Source: Arabidopsis thaliana
Lineage: Eukaryota > Streptophyta > Magnoliopsida > Brassicales > Brassicaceae
Assembly: GCF_000001735.4 (NCBI RefSeq)
Contig: NC_003076.8
Coordinates: 23,563,835 to 23,627,834 of the forward strand
Reading direction: 5' to 3'
DNA length: 64,000 bases
The notes beneath the pieces were generated by a model that was not told the DNA's origin, made no database searches, and saw only the letters and a list, made by a program, of their open reading frames with translations. The translations under genes were made by a program, and so were the position numbers. Positions 53,510 through 64,000 of this stretch are shown in pieces (the stretch's first letter is position 1; every line of letters begins with the position of its first letter).

Positions 53510-54274
53510 TACAATAGCTGAGGATATACATTTTTGTGACATTAGTCTGTGAGTTTTGCTTTAACTCTTTAACGTTCTTAGGTTTTACTTTCCAAGAAAA
53601 TAAAAGGGTTTAGGTGGAACCGCATTGCCATTGATATACATATACCCGTATCATATGTGAAAATTGGAAAAGTAATAAATAGAGAAATTTACTTCGGGTA
53701 CACACACACATGTAGTAGACCCGGTCGAGAATACAAGCTAATTAATAAGCGAAAGATTTGGGTGACTAATTTTTTTTTTCCTTTAATTATTTTATTTTAT
53801 GGTCAATGCATATATCTTAACAGACACCAAAACACATAGAAATACATTACCAAAAAAAAGGAATATATTTAAGCTGGGGATTCGCGGAGGTAAATGAGAA
53901 AATACAAAAGGAAACATATATTTAAATTTAAGAAAACAACTAAATGTTGTAATAATAAAGGAAACAAATAATTGAAATTAAAAAATAAAGTGCAACGTCC
54001 TTCGAAATCGTCCTCACTAAGAAATGATGGGATTTTTGATATATCTTGGAAAGAAATAATCCCAGTTTGTTTCCAAAATGGCGTAAGAAGAATAAGTCAA
54101 AGCTATTAATTGCAATTTAAACAAAAAAAACGTTCGTTATTATAACGCAAAGACTAGAAATAAAAAGAATATTTCGAAATATATAAACTCTCCTCCATCG
54201 CATTCACATATATCAAAGAACAAACAACGAATATCAATATTACTTTTGAGTTTTGTATCTGTTTGTAAGAGAAA
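53510..54274. other. Intergenic region Listerin / cysteine-rich peptide
   Basis: Listerin 3' UTR, then AT-rich DNA with A-tracts and the promoter of the peptide gene; a TATATAAA-like box lies near 54180-54186. No other gene seen. Confidence 0.5.
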
Positions 54275-54511
54275 ATGGCAGGAAAAATGTGTATGATGGT
54301 GATGGTGATGGTGGCATTGATAATGATTGGATGTCCTCTAAAAGCATGTAATGGAATGGCTTCTCATGAAACAATAAAAGAGCATCTGTGGAAATTGTGT
54401 TACAAAAATTGCATGATCAAATGCGGTAAAGATAATTACCAGTGTCAGGACCACTGTTTTGCCGTTTGTGATCCCGACCAACGCCCTCCTTCACCACCGT
54501 CTCTCAAGTAA
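54275..54511 (+). CDS. Small secreted cysteine-rich peptide (thionin-like)
   Basis: An open frame of 78 residues: a Met-rich hydrophobic signal peptide (about residues 1-24, ending KAC/NGMA), then a mature peptide with six or so Cys in a LCYKNCMIKCG...CQDHCFAVC pattern, and a Pro-rich tail. The pattern resembles the plant thionin-like/low-molecular-weight cysteine-rich group, secreted peptides used in defence or reproduction; assignment to a named subfamily is not possible by eye. A strong GTAAGT donor overlaps the last codon (54508), so the real mRNA may be spliced; a downstream open stretch to 54738 carries a second similar Cys pattern in another phase. The unspliced frame is the safest call. 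Locus AT5G58412 from memory. Confidence 0.65.
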   Translation: MAGKMCMMVMVMVALIMIGCPLKACNGMASHETIKEHLWKLCYKNCMIKCGKDNYQCQDHCFAVCDPDQRPPSPPSLK

Positions 54512-54613
54512 GTACTCCATATATATTCCTCTTAAATTATTTCCTTACTTAATATTTGATTAAACATATTATACTGATATATATACGTGGACTTAATTTT
54601 TGTTGATACAAAG

Positions 54614-54738
54614 CAATAAAGGCAAAACAAGGCAAGATCGCTATATGCTCCACAAATTGTAACACCAAATGTGGCAATGACGCAGATTGTATGGAACCTT
54701 GTTCGAAGACTTGCTCCACTCCTACTACTCTTTTTTAA
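54614..54738 (+). other. Second cysteine-rich module behind the peptide gene
   Basis: An open stretch ending in TAA at 54738 encodes CSTNCNTKCG, DCMEPC and SKTC, the same NC-x3-KCG and C-x3-C spacing as the upstream peptide, which suggests an internal duplication. The obvious splice (54507 to 54614) leaves it out of phase by one base. It is either reached by a weaker donor upstream or has decayed. Confidence 0.45.
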
Positions 54739-55764
54739 TTCTCATCCAAACTACTCACTTCTATAGTTATATCATGATATGATCTATGATTTTCATACCA
54801 ATATCGATGTATTGAGAATGTTATAATTGATTGAAGACTTAGTTATGAATAAAGTTAGACATGGTTCTTGTGCCTGTCAAAAATCAACTAAAACGTTTTT
54901 AGATCTTGATGGTTTGATGAAAATAATGATTTGGAAATATGATCACACAAAGATGATATGAAATCATAATTTTAAATTTTACAAATATGATAACTATAAA
55001 TATTAGATATCAAAACTTAGCTTTACAATTTTGAGTGTTATTTTTTCTTTAAGAAAGACAGGAAGTGGGTTTAACTTTTTGGAAATTATATTGATTTTGT
55101 GATTACTATTGTAAATTTATTATATAAAAAAACTAGACACCAATGCTTGAGCGAAACTTTGATGAAACTCTGATTTGTATAATCTTTTAAATTATTAATG
55201 TTTGAGTGGATATTGGGTTTACAAATTTGTTAAAAACTTTGGTGAAAGTAGAGAATTAAAATCAATTAAGGGTAACAAATAAAGTTGTTTATATAAAATA
55301 TAAAATACATGATTATATGTACAATTCATAATATTAGTATATATGATACTAGAAGAAAAAAATTTAAATACGTATGACACCGAGTATAAATATCTAATGC
55401 AAAATACAGAAAATAAATAGATACTGACGGATAATTCCGGAACACATGAAGGTTTTAACATTTAACCCATAAATCCCAGAACCCGTTCAGTATTTGAATT
55501 TAGTTTTTTTATGGCCACGCTCGTTTCGAGTTTGGGCCTGGCTGGATATTTTTTTACCCACAACAAATCTCTACCCATATATATAAATGGGCCTCTCACT
55601 TAATAAGCCCATAATACCCTAACATCATGGAGTTGGAAGAGGGTATATAAATGGCCAATTAGGGTTTTGTACGTGCTCTCACTTTTTCTCTCAAGTGGTT
55701 CGGAGCTGTTTCTAAGAAAACAACAGGTAGTTCGGATCGGAGCTACGCTTGCAAAACTCAAAAC
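54739..55764. other. Intergenic region peptide gene / RPS4
   Basis: AT-rich with no convincing ORF in the left 700 bp. The right 200 bp is the RPS4 promoter and leader (separate entry). Confidence 0.55.
55585..55692 (+). promoter_or_regulatory. RPS4 core promoter: site II motifs, TATA box, telo-box, CT-rich leader
   Basis: TGGGCCT at 55588-55594 and AGCCCA at 55606-55611 are site II types. TATATAAAT is at 55644-55652. A telo-box in reverse (TTAGGGTTT) is at 55659-55667, followed by a CTCTCACTTTTTCTCTC tract typical of plant ribosomal-protein transcription start regions. This combination is well established for Arabidopsis ribosomal protein genes. Confidence 0.8.
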
Positions 55765-57062
<1,298 letters not shown>

Positions 57063-57625
57063 TTTTGTGATTTTCAGTTCTTTGTTATGCTTCTTTAGAC
57101 GTTTCATATTTCCTAGACTCACTTCGTTTCTTTTGGTACTCTGCTCAGTTTTGAAACTTCTCTTATATTATTTATTTCAAGAGTTAAAAACATCAAATAT
57201 CCATTGTGTCCTCTCTTGTTTTTTACTATCTTCAAGAGTTGGTACTAGTTGGTTATGGTTACTTGGTGATAGTTACACAATTATTGAGAATCAGTAAAAT
57301 AATGAAAAATCTTGTGTTGACTCCTTTGTTAAAAGGGAAGACTTAGATGTAAGAACATATTGATAAAATATGCACTCAAGACTTAGAAGTAGATCCAAGT
57401 CCCTAACATGTCATCTTTTTCAACTGTTTTCTCTTTTTACAATGACAAAAAAAGTGATCCAGTTACAATACAACATTACACAACAACACAACAGAGCTGA
57501 GCTAACTGTCTAAAAGGATACACAATACATGTTACAAATCCTCCCTGCAAGACTTCGCTATTGGTCATTTAGCAGGTGGTTCGTTACGAAGATGTTACAA
57601 GAGGCTATTTTTGTGTTCGTTACCT
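57063..57625. other. Convergent 3' region RPS4 / EXO70B1
   Basis: 3' UTRs of both genes. AATAATGAAAAATC near 57298 may serve as an RPS4 polyadenylation signal. No ORF of interest. Confidence 0.55.
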
Positions 57626-59500
57626 TCATTTTCTTCCCGTGGTAGTCCCTTTGAACAGCTCGTTAATACGCGCCTCTATGTCCTCAACTCCATACTTGAT
57701 GTACTTGTCTGCGTTTTTCCCTATGTCTCCAAGGTTTTGGAACCTGCCGATGAAGCTCCCGTATGCCGGTACCAAAAGCCTGGCCAGTGAGATCTTTAGC
57801 TCTTCTTTCAGCTGCTCGTCAAACACTACCCACGTCGAATGCACTTTACATATCTCATCAAACTGAATATTGAACTGCTTCAGCTTCTCCTTCATGGTCT
57901 TCCCCAAACCGTTCATGCCTGCTGCAGTATTATCCACCTTCAGCAACCCCAGCATCTTATTCCATGAGCTTCTCTGATAATTCATATGGTATTGTTTCAC
58001 TTTGACATTGTGTTTCCGAATCCAATCATCTCCTAACAGCAATCCTAGGTCTCCATCTTTGACTTTCTGAACAATGTATCTCCCATTATTCATCAGAAAC
58101 ACATAGCACAAAGCTGGATCTTTGTACACTTTAGATTTTACTTCCAAGTTACTCTCTAGAAGCTCCATGATCCAAGACATCTGTACAGTCAACAGAGTTG
58201 AATCTTTAGAAGGGACACCATTGCTTTCCTCAAACACTTGCTCTAAGGTTTGCCGGGATCTACAAGCCGCACGGAGGTAATTCATCACATAACGAGTGAT
58301 CGGGTGGAGACCACCGCCCGGAACCGCAGCTTTAGCCGGGTCTCGCCGGATCAAATTCTCAAGCTCCATAAATATACCTCTTATCGCCTCTCCCAACCGT
58401 TTCCAAATAGTTACTGCTTCATTTCTAAGAACTGAGCAAAACTGATCCGAGAACACAGACTCAAATTCAGGCATCAAATCCCTCATTGTCTCAAACACAT
58501 CAAGCACTTTAAACAATCTCTCAGGCGATCTGCTTCCAATAGCAATCGCGTCTGCGAAATTCAGAAGCTGAATGGTAGAGCCACGACAAACCTCCATAAA
58601 CGAAAGATCAGCAGCAGAGGAGAAACCGAAGAAGACACGGTCACAGAGTCTACGTTCGCTAGGAAACAGGATTCTTAGAGCAACGTTAGCAGCTTTGATC
58701 CACCTATCTATCTCATCTTCTAACTCCTGCCACGGCATCTTATGAACTTCTTCAATACTCAGCTTCTGTAACCCTAACCTTGACATACTTTCTTCCAGAA
58801 ACTCTCTCCTACAAGAACTATAAACATGAGAACACGCCTTACCAAATCCAGCGCCAAGCATTCGCTTAGCCATCTCGTGTAGATCGTTAATTGTCGCCGA
58901 AGGGAGAGCATCAATGATAAGATCGTAGTCAGTGAGTGGCTGTGCCACTGGGATCTGAATATCATCACCGTTGTTGAAGTCTCTGTCATCATCTTCTTCT
59001 TCCTCAGAATCGAAACGATGATTCATCGCACCAGCGTCTCCCTGAGGATTAAGTCCGAAAGACTCAGCTCCACGCTCCATAAGCGACCTGAACTCTTCTT
59101 CGATGCGGAACATAGCTTGCTGCATCATATCGTCGGCGCGTGTTAGACAGATGCCGATAGGTTTCTCTGAAGCCATGGGACTCCACTCTCTAATGATTGC
59201 AACGAGCTCATCGATTGTGTCGAGGAAAGCAGCTGAATCTGCAGGATCAGCCCAAATTGGTTGGTCCGCAGCAACAAAGCGAGAGATCTGACCGTCTATT
59301 GAATTTAGAGCTCGCTCGAGTGTGGCGACTCCGGATCCATCTTCTCCAGCTTGACCTTCGGCGAGCTTCTCGCGAGAAAATCTGCCGTCGAAGTTGGAGA
59401 AGATCTGTAAGATATCATCGGCCATGGATTCATTGTGGCCAAGTGTTTTGGCTATGTGACGCGCAACAGCAAGTAACTTCTCTTCACCATTCTCCGCCAT
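57626..59500 (-). CDS. EXO70B1: EXO70B1 exocyst subunit
   Basis: A plant EXO70 paralogue that tethers vesicles to membranes; family knowledge links B1 to autophagy-related transport, stomatal behaviour and immune signalling through TN2. Intronless, 624 residues. It starts MAENGEEKLLAVARHIAKTLGH and has the acidic linker SEEEEDDDRDF near residue 175. The Exo70 domain runs from about residue 240 to the end, with IDLLERWIKA-like and the conserved NNGRYIVQKVKDGDLGLLLGDDWI block and the C-terminal YGSFIGRFQ segment. The lack of introns is usual for the EXO70B/E/H group. Stop at 57626-57628. Confidence 0.95.
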   Translation of the reverse strand: MAENGEEKLLAVARHIAKTLGHNESMADDILQIFSNFDGRFSREKLAEGQAGEDGSGVATLERALNSIDGQISRFVAADQPIWADPADSAAFLDTIDELVAIIREWSPMASEKPIGICLTRADDMMQQAMFRIEEEFRSLMERGAESFGLNPQGDAGAMNHRFDSEEEEDDDRDFNNGDDIQIPVAQPLTDYDLIIDALPSATINDLHEMAKRMLGAGFGKACSHVYSSCRREFLEESMSRLGLQKLSIEEVHKMPWQELEDEIDRWIKAANVALRILFPSERRLCDRVFFGFSSAADLSFMEVCRGSTIQLLNFADAIAIGSRSPERLFKVLDVFETMRDLMPEFESVFSDQFCSVLRNEAVTIWKRLGEAIRGIFMELENLIRRDPAKAAVPGGGLHPITRYVMNYLRAACRSRQTLEQVFEESNGVPSKDSTLLTVQMSWIMELLESNLEVKSKVYKDPALCYVFLMNNGRYIVQKVKDGDLGLLLGDDWIRKHNVKVKQYHMNYQRSSWNKMLGLLKVDNTAAGMNGLGKTMKEKLKQFNIQFDEICKVHSTWVVFDEQLKEELKISLARLLVPAYGSFIGRFQNLGDIGKNADKYIKYGVEDIEARINELFKGTTTGRK

Positions 59501-60319
59501 GATTGAAACAGATGTGGAACCAGTGTATAGAAGATTTTATGTAATCTCGAGTCACTAAATAAAAAGGTCACACAGCGAGATCGACGGGGAAAGAAGCAAG
59601 GAAGGGAATCGAAGACGAAGAAAGTTCCAAGCAAGGAAGAAGACTGGATGGATAGAAAAAACTTGTCGAAATGACGAAACTACCCCTTAAGACAGACGCG
59701 ATCTTTGACCTGGCCGCGTTGTTTGAAAATGGCATGGGCGTGTAATATTGCGATAATTTCTGCTGTCTTTTTGTGAAATCTTTCCCTTTCGCGAATATTG
59801 ACGTCTCCGTGACTTTTCTGTCATTGCCTCATTGGTCTCGCTTTAGGAGATAAACCGGCCGGTTTACGAGTAAGATTGGTGGCTCGATGGTTCATTTTCT
59901 CTCTCGGTCAACTCACTAAAACGAACTGGTTGTTACTTACCAGGAAACAATGGGTATGAGGGCAATGCAGACGCAGTCAGAACTCAGAACTGCTTCTAGA
60001 AAACTTATATACAACAACTAAAGAAAACAAAGAACGTTTACCAAACTATCAGATATATCTTTGGCGGCATATACCAGAAAACAATGGGTATGAGTCAATG
60101 CAGCTGTAGTCAGAGATGCTTCTAGAAAACTAATTTACAGCAACTAAAGAAAACAAACAAGAACGTTTACCAATCTCTATCAAGATAGATACAACATATG
60201 AAAAAGGAAACTACACTTTTTGACAAACCATTATTACGCAATGTGATTCTGTGCCATACATGGATTTGGTATGGTTATGCCAAAATGAACATCGTTCACT
60301 CTCTTTTTTTCTGTGTTTG
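59501..60319. other. EXO70B1 promoter and SNX2a 3' flank, with a tandem repeat
   Basis: 59501-59930 is the EXO70B1 upstream region. 59939-60178 contains two copies of a ~110-bp unit (separate entry). 60180-60319 is SNX2a 3' UTR. Confidence 0.55.
59939..60178 (+). repeat. Tandem repeat of a ~110-bp unit between EXO70B1 and SNX2a
   Basis: Copy 1 about 59939-60052, copy 2 about 60073-60178, same orientation. Shared landmarks in order: AAACAATGGGTATGAG, CAATGCAG, AGTCAGA, TGCTTCTAGAAAACT, AACTAAAGAAAACAAA, GAACGTTTACCAA. Several small indels separate them, so the duplication is older than the one in Listerin. Confidence 0.85.
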
Positions 60320-62842
60320 TTAGCTGCTCTGCTTCTCTCTATCGTATTGGCTGGTCTCTTCTGCAACCTTTGCCCAGACGTTTCCCATTTTCTCTGCGTA
60401 TCCAACCTGCGTCCAATTCAAGAACACAACTCTTTCTTTAAAACTCTGGACTCTTTGATTACTAGCAAATTTATATATTCCTATCCTCTCTTCTACCGCA
60501 TTATCTTTAAAAGAACTCATTTTCATTTGCCTACAAGAGACCCATGAATGCCATCTTTTTATTCTACTTCTCCACTCTTGAAATCTCACTAAGAATGAAA
60601 TCACACACTTTGTGCTTAAACTAAACAATCTCCTTATCACATTCTTCACTCTATTGGGCAATTAAGAAAGGCATCATCCTTCTAATGTTAATGTGCTGCA
60701 TAATAATAACGTACCTGGTTAACAACAAAACCCTTCATCATGTTCATGAAGTCTGCACGCCTTTCTCTGTCCAACCTCTCAACCTCAGATCGGTTGTTTT
60801 CCTGCAATGATACAAATTTACACAGAGCATAACCAAAATATTCATATCATGTTGGTAAAACAGCACAAGTTGTGATATGCATAGGGTTATTACTAAATAC
60901 CTTGATTCGCTCATACCCTTTGATGGCAACATTTTTTGCATCCTCAGTGACCTTGATTGTTTCTTTTAACTCTTCTATTTTTCGGATCCTTGATTTGTCA
61001 CCACCAAATACCTTCGATGATGCAGCCTCTAGCTTCTCAACTCTAGTTTGCAGAGAAGGAAGCTCTGATAGAAGCGTCTGAACTGTCAGTAAAGCACTAG
61101 ATCTATCTGCAAATGCGCCTTGGACAGCCATCATCATGCCAAGGTACTCATGGAGTGTGTCCTGAAATGAACAATTAAAATAAAAGAACAGCTCTTAGTG
61201 AAGCTCAAATTCCAGCAGCATCTCCAACATAAGCTGACAATCTGCCAAGTGTCCACTAGTTAATAATGAAGATACTTGCTACGCATGGCGAGATTTCCGA
61301 AATCCTAATGTCAATCGCTTAAATCGAAATGATCATTTTTTTCAGATGAAGAAAAGAAAATAACATTTCATTTGATTCCAAGTAAGGGAGGTAGCTGTAT
61401 AATTCTGTAGTTATTTACCAAGTGTTTGACAGTTTGGGAATTCAACTCCCTATAAAATCTGCTTGCTTTTACAGCAGCAGTGGCTAAATTCTTCATATCA
61501 TTAGCACGAGTTCTTTGGGGGTTGCAGACAGCTTCCTCGTTCTCGAACTTAGTCAGCTTAATGAATGCTAATCCCAGTTCACCCATGGTTTCACCCATGT
61601 CTTGCTGTGCTTTCACAAGGGATTCCGCCTACAAAAAGAAACCACAAAAGGGGGTTGTTCCAAGCAGGATACTACATACTGCCAGAATGATGCACAATTC
61701 ACCTAACAAGTATGAAATTTTACCTGCTGTGAGGCATTGATAATTTGCTGCTCAAGATCATGCATCTTCTCCTTCTTTTCCAAGAACTCTTTATCTTCTT
61801 CAACAACGGGAGGTTTTGATCCACCCCAGTCATTAGAAACTGACTGCCTCAGCTCCTTGAATAATCTCAGCAGATCCCTACCTCCTCTTGCAGGCTGACC
61901 CACCTCAGTCACCGGCACTGCAGAGGCTCCGCCTTCACCGAACAACTGTTTTGGGAGCTTCACCGCCCCATCCAACATCCGAGAGGCCACATCAGTACTC
62001 ATTGGTAGTGGCAACTTCCCTTGCACCTGAAGAAACACTTTCAACTCGTCACTGTTCCTAATAACAGGGTGTGCACTTAGCCTGCGCAAGTATTTCTCCA
62101 ATGCAACTCTTCTCTGCTCCACGAACTCTTGTTTCTGCATTACTTGGCTCTCTACGACGCTCTTATCTGGCCGTGGTGGTATGCAGAACCCTCTATACGT
62201 CTCAGCCAATCGATCAGCCAATGTGACAACATCTCTGAATCTTCTTCGCACGCTAAACTCCGATGGGCCGCCAAAGTCAGGGAGATTCGTTCTGGTCGTA
62301 ATTTGGTAGGTGATGTAAGTGTTTCCTCCAACAATGGAATTTGAAATCTCCTGCTCTTTCTGAGGGTTAGATACAGTGATCTTGATGTAATCAGAGCTTG
62401 AAGAAGAAGGAGATCTCGATAGTGAATCTGAGAATTGACTATGAAGGCTATTATCCTCGGTACCGTTAATCTCGCTATCTGAGTTCTCATCAAAGGGACT
62501 GAAGATAACATCTGCATACGACGGAGGCTCGATGTAGGAGTTATCGCTGCTGATCGGCTTAGAGCTGAAGCTGCTGCGGAAATCTTCGTAGGAGGATGGC
62601 GCAAGGAGTGGATCAGAATCAGCTGGAATCATAACGGTCGGTGGCGGCGAGAGCGGGTCACGGACGTTGGAGAGTGTTGACATGGCGCTACGGTAACCAG
62701 AGTTCGATGTATCACCGTTGACATCGCTTATCTTCAGAGGATGGTCACCACCATCTACTCCTAGGTCGAGATTCTCCATATCATCCCTTTGCGCATTGAG
62801 ATTAGTTTCTTCGAATCCATCGGCATTCTCTGAGCCCATCAT
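60320..62842 (-). CDS. SNX2A: Sorting nexin SNX2a (PX-BAR)
   Basis: A retromer-associated SNX-BAR protein on endosomal membranes. Five exons: 61724-62842, 61419-61628, 60901-61161, 60715-60801, 60320-60406, giving 587 residues. The N-terminal ~150 residues are acidic, Ser-rich and disordered. The PX domain covers about residues 150-265, with the phosphoinositide-binding features RRRFRDVVTLADRL and PPRPDK and the FVEQRRVALEKYLRRLSAHP helix. The BAR/Vps5 domain follows to the end (LEQQIINASQQ, MGELGLAFIKL, ERIKENNRSEVERLDRERR). Two adjacent ATGs (62842, 62839) could start it. The a/b assignment is from recalled locus order. Confidence 0.94.
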
Positions 62843-63379
62843 TTCGACTTCTCTGGAGTAACGACGAACTAAGCTAATTGAAATTAACAGAAAATTAGGG
62901 TTTGATGATTTGGGAACAAACGGAGATCCCCTGAAATGTGACGCTGAGCGACGGTGTGGCTATCGAATTAAAAGAAACCGGAGTGACTAAAATGCGCAGG
63001 TGGGGACTATGGGAGCAGGAGACTAACGTGCACACCGTGGCGGGTTAGGGGTGGCACGTGATAATGGCTTAAAGTCTCGTCAATTGACAAATCTGCCAAT
63101 GCGTACATGTGATGTGAAGAATCTGACAACTTTCAGGTAAAGTATAGTCGCCGATGGGCTTGTTTAGGCCCATTAGGAAAGCCCAATATTAATTATTGAC
63201 GGAGATAGCCATATAGCTGCATCCAAACATTCTTATTAGGTTTCGTTAAGCAGCTGCAGAGCTTCCCTGATCGTGTCGAAATCCTGTGTTTAACTGGAAC
63301 CGAGTCTTTTGATGTAAAAGGTCAACAACTCATAAAGACACTTCAAAAAGGTTTTCCGACAAAATTCTTATCTTCTCAG
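62843..63379. promoter_or_regulatory. Divergent promoter SNX2a / NAA25
   Basis: 537 bp between two start codons. A G-box GGCACGTGAT is at 63055-63060 (core). On the NAA25 side are ATGGGCTT (63154-63161), GGCCCA (63167-63172) and AGCCCAAT (63180-63187), the site II group, about 200 bp before its ATG. Confidence 0.5.
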
Positions 63380-64000
63380 ATGTCTTCCAAATTCGGGTTA
63401 GCGGGTGGAATACCGGAGCGACGTGTTCGACCCATCTGGGATGCAATCGATTCTCGTCAGTTCAAGAATGCTCTAAAGCTTGTCACTTCGCTTCTCGCTA
63501 AGTACCCTAAATCTCCTTATGCTTTAGTAAGTGAAACCCATCATTGTTTTTTTTGGTTTTATTCTTTCTCTAATCTGTACACGGGAACGTAATCTGATTA
63601 AAATGCTGTTAACAGGCGCTAAAAGCTCTGATTCATGAGAGAATGGGGAAAACAGATGAGGCACTCTCTGTTTGTTTGGATGCTAAAGAGCTTTTGTACA
63701 AAGATGATTTAGCGTTGATGGATGATCTTACTCTTAGTACATTGCAAATTGTATTGCAGAGACTTGATCACTGTAAGTGCACACGTATAAAAGAAGAATT
63801 TGAAAGCTGTTGTATTACTTCTTGGTATATCTAAATTGCTTGTTTTAATTTGATTAGTGGACTTGGCTACTAGTTGTTATGCTCATGCCTGTGGCAAATA
63901 CCCTAATAATTTGGAGCTTATGATGGGGCTCTTCAATTGCTATGTTCGCGAATATTCATTTGTGAAGCAGCAACAGGTTGGTCTTTCTGCTGTATGAACA
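63380..64000 (+). CDS. NAA25: NAA25/TCU2, auxiliary subunit of NatB N-terminal acetyltransferase, 5' part
   Basis: The first three coding exons of a TPR-rich protein that anchors the NatB catalytic subunit NAA20 to ribosomes; the rest lies beyond the window. Exons: 63380-63526, 63616-63772, 63858-63976, with the next intron running off the end. The visible ~140 residues begin MSSKFGLAGGIPERRVRPIWD, then TPR-like helices: DSRQFKNALKLVTSLLAKYP, KALIHERMGKTDEALSVCLD and LATSCYAHACGKYPNNLEL. These match the N-terminal repeats of NAA25 (MDM20) proteins. The gene identity (AT5G58450) is partly from locus order, so the specific name is less certain than the TPR call. Confidence 0.85.

Noticed and set aside
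62152..62604. 150-codon open frame inside SNX2a exon 1 in another phase
   Set aside because: Overlaps the conserved PX-domain coding sequence in a different frame; the PX reading frame explains the sequence.

Overview
The window is plant nuclear DNA, and I read it as Arabidopsis thaliana chromosome 5. I recognised the gene order from memory as the run AT5G58270 to AT5G58450. No search was run, so the locus names are recollection. The sequence supports a small-genome crucifer: most genes have short AT-rich introns of about 80-300 bp with GT..AG ends, intergenic gaps are mostly 0.3-2.5 kb, and almost no intact mobile element is visible.

Layout on the + strand. 24-3206: 3' part of the mitochondrial ABC transporter ATM3. 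3504-4836: a B3-domain protein. 5321-7282: proteasome ATPase RPT3. 8987-11037: an LRR receptor-like kinase that is probably catalytically dead. 11293-12173 (-): methylesterase MES18. 13894-15807: actin-binding NET4A. 16176-18453 (-): chloroplast NADP-malate dehydrogenase. 18773-20411: a Myb/TRF-like protein. 21671-23847: WNK4 kinase. 26245-27135 (-): OFP3. 29524-31811: an EngB-type GTPase. 32535-32871: a short membrane-anchored protein. 33258-34697 (-): CIPK10. 35921-37410 and 41523-43133 (-): tandem class III peroxidases PER67 and PER68. 45829-53509: the ribosome quality-control ligase Listerin. 54275-54511: a cysteine-rich secreted peptide. 55765-57062: ribosomal protein S4. 57626-59500 (-): EXO70B1. 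60320-62842 (-): sorting nexin SNX2a. 63380 onward: NatB subunit NAA25, cut by the window end.

The genes form no operon or biosynthetic cluster; they are ordinary independent nuclear genes. Several housekeeping ones (RPT3, NADP-MDH/Myb pair, Listerin, RPS4, NAA25) share short upstream GGCCCA-type site II motifs. The RPS4 promoter also has a telo-box and a TATA box.

I do not see a new multi-gene system. The regions most worth a second look are non-coding or duplicated: a peroxidase duplication that seems to hold a third, gutted unit; a direct repeat flanking WNK4; an AT-rich fold-back array followed by GGCGGGAAA-type motifs; a 114-bp tandem duplication in a Listerin intron; a tandem repeat between EXO70B1 and SNX2a; exon-like gene debris near 28.6-29.0 kb; and a second cysteine module lying out of phase behind the secreted-peptide gene.
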